From the NCBI GenBank assembly GCA_003230195.1, contig QIHH01000047.1, forward strand, positions 1 through 6,055: a stretch of 6,055 bases of DNA, given 5' to 3'. Each line of letters begins with the position of its first letter. Within the stretch, counting starts at the first letter, position 1. This DNA comes from Gammaproteobacteria bacterium (GTDB lineage Bacteria > Pseudomonadota > Gammaproteobacteria > SZUA-140). Of the stretch, positions 1 to 6,055 are shown piece after piece. The notes under the pieces were generated by a model. That model saw nothing but the letters and a program-made list of their open reading frames with translations. It did no database searches and was not told the origin of the DNA. The position numbers and the translations under genes were made by a program.

Positions 1-1331
1 TTTTCATTACCACCGTGTTGATTCGGTATCCAGTCGTCTTCTTCACGTGAATAATCGAGGTAGAGCATTGAGGCGACGGCATCAACACGTAAACCATCGA
101 TATGAAACGCTTCAATCCAGAACAGGGCGTTGGCGATAAGGAAGTTTTTAACCTCGTTGCGGCCGTAGTTATAGATAAGTGTTCCCCAGTCGCGGTGTTC
201 GCCGCGCCGTGGGTCTTCATGTTCATAAAGTGCACTGCCATCAAAGCGGGCAAGGCCATGTTCATCTTTGGGAAAGTGGGCGGGTACCCAGTCGAGTAAA
301 ACTCCAATTCCATGACGATGGCAGTGATCAACGAAGTAGCGAAAATCATCTGCAGTACCAAAACGTCTTGTTGGTGCAAAATAGCCGGTGGTCTGGTAGC
401 CCCATGAGGCGTCGAGTGGGTGTTCTGTGATCGGCATGAGTTCGATATGGGTAAAGCCGCTCTCTTTTACATATTCAACCAGGCGATGAGCAATCTCTCG
501 GTAGTTGAGAAACTGGTTATTGTCATCGCGCTGCCATGAACCGAGATGGCATTCATAGATCGACATCGGTGCGTGTAGCCAGTCGTATTTTTTACGTTGT
601 GTGAGCCATTGTTTGTCTTGCCATTGAAAGGAAGACTTCTCGTTAATTACCGATGCAGTGCGTGGGCGCATCTCCATTTGCTGTGCGTAGGGGTCGGTCT
701 TGCTCAGTATCTCGCCGCTATCGCGATTGCGAATTTCAAATTTATACAGTGCGTTATTATCCACTCCGGGAATGAATAGTTCCCATATGCCATTGCCTCC
801 ACGGGACATCATTGGGTGGCGTCTGCCATCCCAGCCATTAAAATCACCAATGATGCTGACGCGCTCGGCACTGGGCGCCCAGGTCGCAAAGTGCACGCCG
901 TTAATGCCGTTGATCTCCTTTTTATGCGCACCGAGGATGTTGTAAATGTGAAAATGGCGTCCCTCTGTAAACAGGTGTAGATCATAATCACTGATCTGTG
1001 CGGCAAAACTGTATGGGTCGTAGTATTTGTGATGGTTATTCTGTTGATCAATGCGATGTAGCAAATAGTGTTCAGGTAACGTATTAAGCTCGCCATCGTA
1101 GATAAAAAAGTCGCTGGCTGGAATACGTGGCAATACGGTCTTAAAATCAGTGAGCCTTAATTCAAGTGTATCCGGTGAATAAAACAGGATGTGTTTGTGG
1201 GGGTTACCAGGTAGTCGTCCCAGAACAGCGGCAGGATTGTGGTGTGTGGCATGAGCAATTTTATCCATATCAGACTGAAACGCTTTGAGCAGGTCTGATT
1301 GGGTACGTTGACTGCCTGATTTGACTGACAT
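1..1331 (-). CDS. glgB: 1,4-alpha-glucan branching enzyme GlgB, 3'-truncated by window edge
   Basis: GlgB (EC 2.4.1.18) cuts alpha-1,4-glucan chains and reattaches them through alpha-1,6 links, making the branches of glycogen in the cytosol. The frame reads without interruption for 443 codons from ATG at 1331 and leaves the window. The family is usually about 730 residues, so roughly 60% is present. Order: an N-terminal N1 module (about residues 28-140, with HHNPAAVLG), a CBM48 module starting near F148 ([11 protein letters not shown], then GDFNGWD at 162-168), and the start of the GH13 barrel. The barrel shows [11 protein letters not shown] (Tyr312), region I DWVPAH (Asp347, His352) and region [19 protein letters not shown], with Asp417 as the predicted nucleophile (E. 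coli Asp405). The acid/base Glu and the C-terminal beta domain lie beyond position 1. An in-frame TAA directly precedes the ATG, so no earlier start is possible. It is transcribed away from glgC. Identity is very secure. Confidence 0.97.
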   Translation of the reverse strand, partial: MSVKSGSQRTQSDLLKAFQSDMDKIAHATHHNPAAVLGRLPGNPHKHILFYSPDTLELRLTDFKTVLPRIPASDFFIYDGELNTLPEHYLLHRIDQQNNHHKYYDPYSFAAQISDYDLHLFTEGRHFHIYNILGAHKKEINGINGVHFATWAPSAERVSIIGDFNGWDGRRHPMMSRGGNGIWELFIPGVDNNALYKFEIRNRDSGEILSKTDPYAQQMEMRPRTASVINEKSSFQWQDKQWLTQRKKYDWLHAPMSIYECHLGSWQRDDNNQFLNYREIAHRLVEYVKESGFTHIELMPITEHPLDASWGYQTTGYFAPTRRFGTADDFRYFVDHCHRHGIGVLLDWVPAHFPKDEHGLARFDGSALYEHEDPRRGEHRDWGTLIYNYGRNEVKNFLIANALFWIEAFHIDGLRVDAVASMLYLDYSREEDDWIPNQHGGNE

Positions 1332-1343
1332 TTAAAGCTATTT

Positions 1344-1348
1344 TCCTT
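1344..1348 (-). promoter_or_regulatory. Ribosome binding site of glgB
   Basis: On the minus strand AAGGA lies 12 nt upstream of the glgB ATG at 1331. The spacing is longer than the usual 5-9 nt, but no better Shine-Dalgarno or nearer alternative start is visible. An in-frame TAA sits immediately before the ATG, which fixes the 5' limit of the gene. The same AAGGA overlaps an out-of-frame ATG at 1351, which I take to be incidental. Confidence 0.5.
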
Positions 1349-1429
1349 CATTTAATATTTTAAGCATACACCATTTGCCTCTATTAGAAAGTGGTGCGGG
1401 GTTTTGCAAAGATCAAATATATTTATCTG

Positions 1430-1459
1430 ATTATAGGATAATACTGGCGATAGTGTCGT
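1430..1459 (-). promoter_or_regulatory. Candidate sigma-70-type promoter for glgB
   Basis: Read on the minus strand, a perfect -10 hexamer TATAAT (1435-1430) is preceded 18 nt upstream by ACGACA (1459-1454), which matches four of six -35 consensus bases. Transcription would begin near 1423 and give glgB a leader of about 92 nt. The -10 is strong but the region is AT-rich, so a chance match is possible. No clearly better pair is seen closer to the gene. Confidence 0.4.
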
Positions 1460-1544
1460 ATTTTACAATGATGTCTTTTTATGATGAGAATATATCTGTT
1501 ATTTTGCTAATGGAGGAGTGGCTTGTTTATTTTTATTCTAACCA

Positions 1545-1563
1545 TTTTAGTGCGTTTTTAGTG
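1545..1563. repeat. Tandem TTTTAGTG direct repeat, 11-nt period
   Basis: TTTTAGTG occurs at 1545-1552 and again at 1556-1563, so the copies are offset by 11 nt, about one helical turn. They lie just upstream of, and overlap, the candidate -35 position for glgC. This is the geometry expected of a regulator binding on one DNA face, but two 8-mers in AT-rich DNA may also be coincidence. Confidence 0.35.
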
Positions 1564-1583
1564 GCGCAAAAAAGGTATATACT
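1555..1583 (+). promoter_or_regulatory. Candidate promoter for the glgC-GH57-malQ operon
   Basis: TATACT at 1578-1583 matches the -10 consensus in five of six bases. Seventeen bases upstream, 1555-1560 reads TTTTTA, a poor -35 (three of six). Transcription would start near 1590, after the upstream in-frame ATG at 1587, which supports translation of GlgC from 1623 instead. The weak -35 suggests either activator dependence or that the true promoter is elsewhere in the intergenic region. Confidence 0.3.
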
Positions 1584-1605
1584 AAAATGCAGTGTCGTGA
1601 GCAAA

Positions 1606-1612
1606 AAGAGGG
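1606..1612 (+). promoter_or_regulatory. Ribosome binding site that decides the glgC start
   Basis: AAGAGGG ends 10 nt before the ATG at 1623. The in-frame ATG at 1614 is only 1 nt after this sequence, too close to use it. The ATG at 1587 has only a weak AAGG about 11 nt upstream and lies before the predicted transcription start. The site therefore favours 1623 as the GlgC start. Confidence 0.5.
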
Positions 1613-1622
1613 TATGGATCGG

Positions 1623-2897
1623 ATGAATGCAGAGCAATCACCACGTTTTATTAGTAACCTGACAAGAAATACACTGGCTTTAATTATGGCTGGTGGGCGC
1701 GGCTCGCGTTTGAAAAATCTAACCACATGGAGGGCCAAGCCAGCGGTACCATTTGGTGGTAAGTTTCGTATCATTGATTTTCCATTGTCTAACTGTATTA
1801 ACTCTGGGATACGTCGTATTGGCGTGTTGACACAATATAAATCGCATTCACTAAATTTACACATTCAACATGGCTGGGGTCATTTACGCGGTGAATTTGG
1901 TGAATTTGTAGAGCTGTTACCAGCGCAGCAGCGTGTGGATGAGGAGTCATGGTATGCGGGTACTGCAGATTCTATCTACCAGAATATCGATATTATTCGA
2001 GACCACAACCCTGATTACGTGCTTATTCTGGCGGGCGATCATATCTATAAAATGGATTATGGTGCGATGCTTGCTAAACATGTTGAGTCTGAAGCTGATC
2101 TTACCATTGGTTGCATTGAAATGCCGCGTGAAGAGGCCTCTGCTTTTGGCGTGATGGGTGTTAAAGATGATATGCGTATCGAGACATTTGCCGAGAAACC
2201 CGCTAATCCGGTACCAATACTTGGCGATGAAGATCACTCACTATGTTCGATGGGAATCTATATCTTTAATAAGGATTTTCTGTTCGAAAAGCTTATTCGT
2301 GATGCTGAGACAGCGGGATCAAGTCGTGATTTTGGTAAAGATATTATTCCAGATGCAATTAAAAATTGCCGTGTGTTTTCCTATCCATTCAAGAATTCCG
2401 TAACGGGAGTGCAATCTTACTGGCGTGATGTTGGGACAGTTGATGCATTTTGGGCGGCCAATCAGGAATTGATCGGTGTGACGCCTGAGTTAAATTTATA
2501 TGATACTAACTGGCCGATCTGGACACATCAGGAACAATTGCCACCAGCAAAGTTTATTTTTGATGAGGATGAACGACGTGGCATGGCGGTTGATTCCATG
2601 GTTTCTGGCGGTTGTATTATCTCTGGTGCAGCAGTGCATTATTCATTGCTTTTTTCTAATGTGACGGTTGATGACGGTAGTAAAATTGATTTATCAGTTA
2701 TCTTACCCGATGTGAAAATTGGCAAAAATTGCCGCATTACACGAGCGATCATTGATAAAGGCTGTGTGATCCCGGATGGGATGGTGATTGGAGAAAATGC
2801 GAAGGATGACAAGGCTAATAATTTTTATATTTCTAAAAATAAAATCGTACTGGTAACTTCTGATATGTTGGATCAAGGACTGCATCATGTTGGATAG
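1623..2897 (+). CDS. glgC: Glucose-1-phosphate adenylyltransferase (ADP-glucose pyrophosphorylase)
   Basis: GlgC (EC 2.7.7.27) makes ADP-glucose and pyrophosphate from ATP and glucose-1-phosphate, the committed and normally allosteric step of bacterial glycogen synthesis. From ATG 1623 it is 424 residues, close to the usual 420-430. The N-terminal nucleotidyltransferase fold has [14 protein letters not shown] (residues 18-31), the [18 protein letters not shown] block (37-54), WYAGTAD with Tyr111, AGDHIY with Asp139 and FAEKPANP with Lys192. By eye these match E. coli Tyr114, Asp142 and Lys195. The C-terminal third is a left-handed beta-helix of hexapeptide-like turns ([32 protein letters not shown]). 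In-frame ATGs also exist at 1587 and 1614; I prefer 1623 because of the Shine-Dalgarno spacing and the promoter position. One oddity: Trp36 stands where E. coli has Lys39, implicated in fructose-1,6-bisphosphate activation. It is first in an operon with the GH57 gene and malQ. Confidence 0.96.
   Translation: MNAEQSPRFISNLTRNTLALIMAGGRGSRLKNLTTWRAKPAVPFGGKFRIIDFPLSNCINSGIRRIGVLTQYKSHSLNLHIQHGWGHLRGEFGEFVELLPAQQRVDEESWYAGTADSIYQNIDIIRDHNPDYVLILAGDHIYKMDYGAMLAKHVESEADLTIGCIEMPREEASAFGVMGVKDDMRIETFAEKPANPVPILGDEDHSLCSMGIYIFNKDFLFEKLIRDAETAGSSRDFGKDIIPDAIKNCRVFSYPFKNSVTGVQSYWRDVGTVDAFWAANQELIGVTPELNLYDTNWPIWTHQEQLPPAKFIFDEDERRGMAVDSMVSGGCIISGAAVHYSLLFSNVTVDDGSKIDLSVILPDVKIGKNCRITRAIIDKGCVIPDGMVIGENAKDDKANNFYISKNKIVLVTSDMLDQGLHHVG
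2875..2879 (+). promoter_or_regulatory. Ribosome binding site of the GH57 gene, inside glgC
   Basis: AAGGA lies 7 nt before the ATG at 2887, within the last codons of glgC. The good spacing supports this start and, with the 11-nt gene overlap, points to translational coupling between GlgC and the GH57 protein. Confidence 0.65.
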
Positions 2898-4611
2898 TGT
2901 CGATGGCAAAAAACCGCTGAGCGTAGTGCTTTACTGGCATATGCATCAGCCAGATTATCGTGATCTTCGTAATGGCGAATACCATCTACCGTGGACGTAC
3001 CTGCATACCATTAAAGACTATGTAGATATGGTCGCTCATCTTGAGAATCAGGATGGTGCTAGAGCGGTAGTGAATTTTGCACCTATCTTGCTGGAACAGA
3101 TTCAGGACTATTCACAGCAGTTGACGGATCATCGTGATATTGGGAAAGCGCTGCGAGATCCTTTGTTGGCTGCTCTTGCAGGACCAGTGTTACAGCTGGA
3201 TGAAAATGCATGCTTAACCTTGGTTAAGGCTTGCCTGCGCGCAAATCGTCAGCGTTTGATAGAGCGTTTTCCCGCTTTTGTGACACTTGCTGAAATGGCT
3301 GAACTGGCCGTTAAAGAACCACAAAAACTGGCTTATTATTCTGAGCAATTTTTTATTGACCTGCTGGTCTGGTATCACCTGAGTTGGATGGCTGAAACAG
3401 TTCGTAAAACTGATGAACGTATTCAGGTATTAATGAAGCAGGCTGCTCATTTCACCATGGGTGATCGTCATACCTTGATTGATATTATTCATGAGTTGAT
3501 TTCAGGGGTGATTGGGCGCTATAAAGCGCTGGCTAAAATGGGCAAAATAGAACTGTCGATGACACCCTATGCACACCCGATTCTACCGCTGCTGATCGAC
3601 CTGAAGTGCGCCGAACAGGCGATGCCAGGTACTGATTTACCTGAATCCGCTCAATATCCCGGTGGCATGGCGAGGAGTCGTTGGCATATGGAGAAGGGGC
3701 TTACCGTATTTAAGGATATCTTTGGTTTTATGCCGGCAGGTTGCTGGCCCTCTGAGGGTGCGATTAGTGCTGAAACCATTGAGCTGATCGATGAGATGGG
3801 GTTGAAATGGTTAGCGAGCGGAGAGACGGTACTACGTAAGTCGCTGGAAAAATCAGCCTTAGATGAGCATCTTGTTGAAGATAACGAATGCATCCATAAG
3901 GCCTATCAATATAAAGACAACGGTGTTACCTGTTTCTTTCGTGATGATGGGCTTTCAGATCTTATCGGTTTTAAATACTCAGACTGGCATGCGGATGATG
4001 CTGTCGCAAATTTGATCCATCATCTGGAAAATATCGCTGAAGCTTGTGCTGATAAGGAGGATCGACTGGTCTCGATTATCCTTGATGGTGAAAATGCCTG
4101 GGAATATTACCCGGAGAATGGCTATCATTTTCTTTCTGCATTGTATGAAAAGCTGGTGGCACATGAAGGAATCAAGTTGACCACTTATAGTGAATTTCTC
4201 TCATCGCCAAAAGAGCGTGTGCGGGTCAATGAGGTGGTGGCGGGTAGCTGGGTTTACGGCACGCTTTCAACTTGGATTGGCGAAGCAGATAAAAATCGCG
4301 CGTGGGATATGCTGGTAGATGCTAAGCATGCTTATGACCATGCAGTGCAGGGAAGGGGATTAGACGAGCAACAGCTGCAGCGTGCGACGATACAGTTAGC
4401 CACCTGTGAAAGTTCTGACTGGTTCTGGTGGGTGGGTGAGCATAACTCAGCTGAATCTGTTGCTGCCTTTGATGAGCAGTTTCGAATGCACCTCGGTAAT
4501 CTGTATCAAATATTAGAGATCACCCCGCCAGATTATCTGACTATGGCATTCTCGTTTGGTAGTGGTGCCCCTGTGATGGGTGGTGCGATGTTGCCAGGCC
4601 AGCAGCAGTAG
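2887..4611 (+). CDS. Glycoside hydrolase family 57 protein (alpha-amylase / glucanotransferase-like)
   Basis: This 574-residue protein resembles the bacterial GH57 group often labelled alpha-amylase/alpha-mannosidase (COG1449 type). GH57 enzymes are retaining and act on alpha-glucans; characterised members include alpha-amylases, amylopullulanases, 4-alpha-glucanotransferases and branching enzymes. Visible motifs are HMHQPDYR (His18, His20; region 1), [10 protein letters not shown] at 285-294 with Glu290 as likely nucleophile, [14 protein letters not shown] just after it, and [13 protein letters not shown] with Asp400 as likely acid/base. The 110-residue Glu-Asp separation resembles that reported for amylopullulanases (about 103). 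The C-terminal part carries [20 protein letters not shown] and [13 protein letters not shown] (508-520). There is no signal peptide or membrane segment, so it should be cytosolic. The gene overlaps glgC by 11 nt and is followed 6 nt later by malQ, which ties it to intracellular glycogen or maltodextrin handling. The family call is firm; the reaction is not determinable, and hydrolysis, transglycosylation and branching all remain possible. Confidence 0.9.
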   Translation: MLDSVDGKKPLSVVLYWHMHQPDYRDLRNGEYHLPWTYLHTIKDYVDMVAHLENQDGARAVVNFAPILLEQIQDYSQQLTDHRDIGKALRDPLLAALAGPVLQLDENACLTLVKACLRANRQRLIERFPAFVTLAEMAELAVKEPQKLAYYSEQFFIDLLVWYHLSWMAETVRKTDERIQVLMKQAAHFTMGDRHTLIDIIHELISGVIGRYKALAKMGKIELSMTPYAHPILPLLIDLKCAEQAMPGTDLPESAQYPGGMARSRWHMEKGLTVFKDIFGFMPAGCWPSEGAISAETIELIDEMGLKWLASGETVLRKSLEKSALDEHLVEDNECIHKAYQYKDNGVTCFFRDDGLSDLIGFKYSDWHADDAVANLIHHLENIAEACADKEDRLVSIILDGENAWEYYPENGYHFLSALYEKLVAHEGIKLTTYSEFLSSPKERVRVNEVVAGSWVYGTLSTWIGEADKNRAWDMLVDAKHAYDHAVQGRGLDEQQLQRATIQLATCESSDWFWWVGEHNSAESVAAFDEQFRMHLGNLYQILEITPPDYLTMAFSFGSGAPVMGGAMLPGQQQ

Positions 4612-4617
4612 AGCTGT

Positions 4618-6055
4618 ATGACAGTAAATCAGGAGCTACCCCGAGATGTAGCGGGTATCTTTAAGCAACGTAGTGCGGGTATGTTGCTTCATCCAACCTC
4701 ATTACCGGGGCCGTTGTTGAGTGGTGACATCGGGCATAGCGCCTACCGGTTTATTGAATTTTTAAATGGCATTGGTATTAAGGTGTGGCAGATGTTGCCG
4801 CTGGGGCCCACGCATGATGATCGCTCTCCTTATCAATGTCTCTCTGCACATGCCGCAAATTCTGAGCTCATTAGCCTTGACTGGCTGGTTGATCGCCAAT
4901 GGCTGGAGATGGCCTCTATTGTTCTCTCGTTTGATGATGAAAACTATCGTGGCGCCTGCTTGCGACAGGCCAAAGATAACTTTTATCAGCAGAAATGTGA
5001 GGAATGGTTTGCCCAATTAGAGGCTTTTAAAAAGGAGCATGTAGCATGGCTTGAAGATTATGCCCTTTATGTTACGTTGAAAAAAAAATACCGCGGAGCA
5101 GCTTGGTTTGCGTGGCCTGAAAAGTTAGCGCATCGCGATATGGCTGCGATGAACGAAAGTACAGCGCAATTGACCGCTGAGATTGAACAGGTGATTTTTG
5201 AGCAGTTTATTTTCTTTACTCAATGGCATGAACTGCACGGATATGCTGCCCGCCATGATGTAAAGCTATTTGGTGACATGCCCATCTTTGTTGCGCATGA
5301 CAGCGCGGATGTTTGGGCAAACCGACAAAATTTCCTGATGGATGAAAACGGTGTGATGCCCTTTGTGGCGGGAGTGCCACCTGATGCGTTTTCAGAAACA
5401 GGACAGCGCTGGGGAAACCCGCTTTATGACTGGGAGTATATGGCATCGGATGACTTTGAGTGGTGGAAAGAGCGTTTTTCCACTCAATTAACGCTGTTTG
5501 ATCTGATTCGTATCGATCACTTTCGTGGGTTTGAGGCGTGCTGGATGATCCCGACAGATGAGGATACGGCGATCAATGGTCATTGGCAAAAGACGCCGGG
5601 TGATGAATTATTAGCTGCGTTATTTGAGAGTTTTCCATATCTGCCGCTAGTAGCCGAAGACCTTGGGGTGATCACTGATGAGGTGATTGCGCTTAAAAAT
5701 GGTTATTCGTTGCCTGGAATGAAGGTGTTGCAGTTTGCTTTTGATGGTAATAATGACAACCCACACCTGCCACATCATCAGCTGAATACTGATCTGGTTT
5801 ATACCGGCACCCATGATAATGATACAACTTTGGGCTGGGCGTACGATGAAAACAATTATGATAGAACATTTTTTGAGCAATATGCTGATTGTGATGGCAC
5901 ATCAGTAGAAGAAAAAGTACACGTAATGTTGCGTATGGCAATGGCATCACCCTCATGTCTTGCAGTGATTCCGATGCAGGATCTCTTGATGCTAGGTTCA
6001 GAAGCAAGAATGAATGTACCTGGGACAGTCGGTGATAATTGGCGGTGGCGTTTTG
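4618..6055 (+). CDS. malQ: 4-alpha-glucanotransferase MalQ (amylomaltase), 3' end cut by window edge
   Basis: MalQ (EC 2.4.1.25, GH77) moves alpha-1,4-glucan segments between malto-oligosaccharides in the cytosol, so short chains can be lengthened or recycled to glucose and phosphorylase substrates. The open frame runs 479 codons from ATG 4618 to the edge. The family's short, amylomaltase/plant D-enzyme type is about 500 residues, so perhaps 20 are missing. Motifs in order: GMLLHPTSLPGP near 21-32, VWQMLPLGPT, GDMPIFVAHDSADVW, VAGVPPDAFSETGQRWGNPLYDW, LIRIDHFRGF with Asp300 (nucleophile), LVAEDLG with Glu347 (acid/base), and YTGTHDNDT with Asp400 (transition-state stabiliser). The spacings of 47 and 53 resemble Thermus amylomaltase Asp293/Glu340/Asp395. 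Near the edge it reads RMNVPGTVGDNWRWRF, the expected C-terminal motif. The start is 6 nt after the GH57 stop with only a weak Shine-Dalgarno (TAGAG), so translation is probably coupled. A run of nine A (5080-5088) lies in frame. A start at 4681 is possible but would remove 21 residues. Confidence 0.95.
   Translation, partial: MTVNQELPRDVAGIFKQRSAGMLLHPTSLPGPLLSGDIGHSAYRFIEFLNGIGIKVWQMLPLGPTHDDRSPYQCLSAHAANSELISLDWLVDRQWLEMASIVLSFDDENYRGACLRQAKDNFYQQKCEEWFAQLEAFKKEHVAWLEDYALYVTLKKKYRGAAWFAWPEKLAHRDMAAMNESTAQLTAEIEQVIFEQFIFFTQWHELHGYAARHDVKLFGDMPIFVAHDSADVWANRQNFLMDENGVMPFVAGVPPDAFSETGQRWGNPLYDWEYMASDDFEWWKERFSTQLTLFDLIRIDHFRGFEACWMIPTDEDTAINGHWQKTPGDELLAALFESFPYLPLVAEDLGVITDEVIALKNGYSLPGMKVLQFAFDGNNDNPHLPHHQLNTDLVYTGTHDNDTTLGWAYDENNYDRTFFEQYADCDGTSVEEKVHVMLRMAMASPSCLAVIPMQDLLMLGSEARMNVPGTVGDNWRWRF

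Larger units (their letters stand above)
1332..1622. other. Divergent glgB / glgC intergenic regulatory region
   Basis: This 291-nt AT-rich stretch separates the starts of two divergent operons and should carry the promoters and operators for both. Visible elements are a perfect TATAAT on the minus strand at 1430-1435, a TATACT on the plus strand at 1578-1583, two TTTTAGTG copies 11 nt apart (1545-1563), the palindrome AAATATATTT (1415-1424), the palindrome TTTGCAAA (1403-1410) and a GGAGGAG Shine-Dalgarno-like run (1512-1518). I see no tRNA, no rho-independent terminator and no convincing protein gene. A reading frame of 83 codons from 1375 runs into glgC out of frame and has no recognisable features. 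Confidence 0.75.

Noticed and set aside
102..945. Several plus-strand frames of 60-83 codons opposite glgB
   Set aside because: They are antisense shadows of a well-supported branching enzyme gene and show no domain-like sequence.
809..1096. 95-codon minus-strand frame inside glgB
   Set aside because: It is a shifted frame on the same strand as glgB, whose own frame is continuous here and encodes the N1 and CBM48 modules.
1403..1410. TTTGCAAA palindrome as a regulator site
   Set aside because: An 8-bp palindrome without flanking symmetry or a second copy is expected by chance and matches no operator I can name with confidence.
1551..1568. Possible hairpin TGCG ... CGCA before the glgC promoter, considered as a terminator or riboswitch
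   Set aside because: A four-base-pair stem with a 10-nt loop is too weak, and no U-tract follows it on the plus strand in terminator position.
1587..1622. Twelve-residue N-terminal extension of GlgC from ATG 1587 (or 1614)
   Set aside because: The ATG at 1587 has a weak ribosome binding site and overlaps the predicted promoter and start region; the ATG at 1614 is too close to AAGAGGG. The extension is highly charged and not part of the conserved fold. The longer start cannot be excluded.
1375..1626. 83-codon plus-strand reading frame across the intergenic region into glgC
   Set aside because: It covers the promoter region, overlaps the glgC start out of frame, has no good ribosome binding site at its ATG and shows no recognisable domain.
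4762..5020. Paired 84-codon frames on both strands inside malQ
   Set aside because: Both are shadows of the malQ frame, which carries GH77 motifs through this region.
5216..6007. Minus-strand frames of 76-104 codons opposite malQ
   Set aside because: They lie antisense to the malQ catalytic region and have no supporting start signals or recognisable composition.

Overview
The window is a glycogen / alpha-1,4-glucan metabolism locus from a bacterium, most likely a gammaproteobacterium. That assignment rests on the GlgC and GlgB proteins: GlgC has the [30 protein letters not shown] block and GlgB has an E. coli-type long N-terminus. Moderate base composition and compact operon spacing are compatible with it but not diagnostic. 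The species cannot be named from the sequence alone.

Layout: positions 1-1331 hold the first 443 codons of glgB (1,4-alpha-glucan branching enzyme) on the minus strand; its 3' end lies beyond the left edge. Positions 1332-1622 are an AT-rich divergent intergenic region with candidate promoters for both directions, short direct repeats and a strong Shine-Dalgarno-like sequence with no long reading frame. Three genes then run rightwards: glgC (ADP-glucose pyrophosphorylase, 1623-2897), a family GH57 glycosidase/glucanotransferase-like gene (2887-4611, overlapping glgC by 11 nt) and malQ (4-alpha-glucanotransferase, 4618 to the right edge, lacking only its extreme C-terminus). All four genes are intact in frame across the window. 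The rightward genes are packed as one apparent operon (11-nt overlap, then a 6-nt gap).

How they fit together: GlgC makes ADP-glucose from glucose-1-phosphate and ATP, a glycogen synthase (not in the window) would polymerise it, GlgB adds alpha-1,6 branches, and MalQ disproportionates linear malto-oligosaccharides. The GH57 protein keeps the family's apparent catalytic residues and presumably acts on the same alpha-glucans, but its exact reaction cannot be read from sequence. It is the least characterised part of the locus.

I found no RNA genes, mobile elements, CRISPR arrays, transposon ends or convincing terminators. Most of the window is ordinary core metabolism. The points worth a second look are the GH57 enzyme, a Trp at the GlgC position matching the E. 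coli activator-site Lys39, and the structure of the divergent regulatory region.
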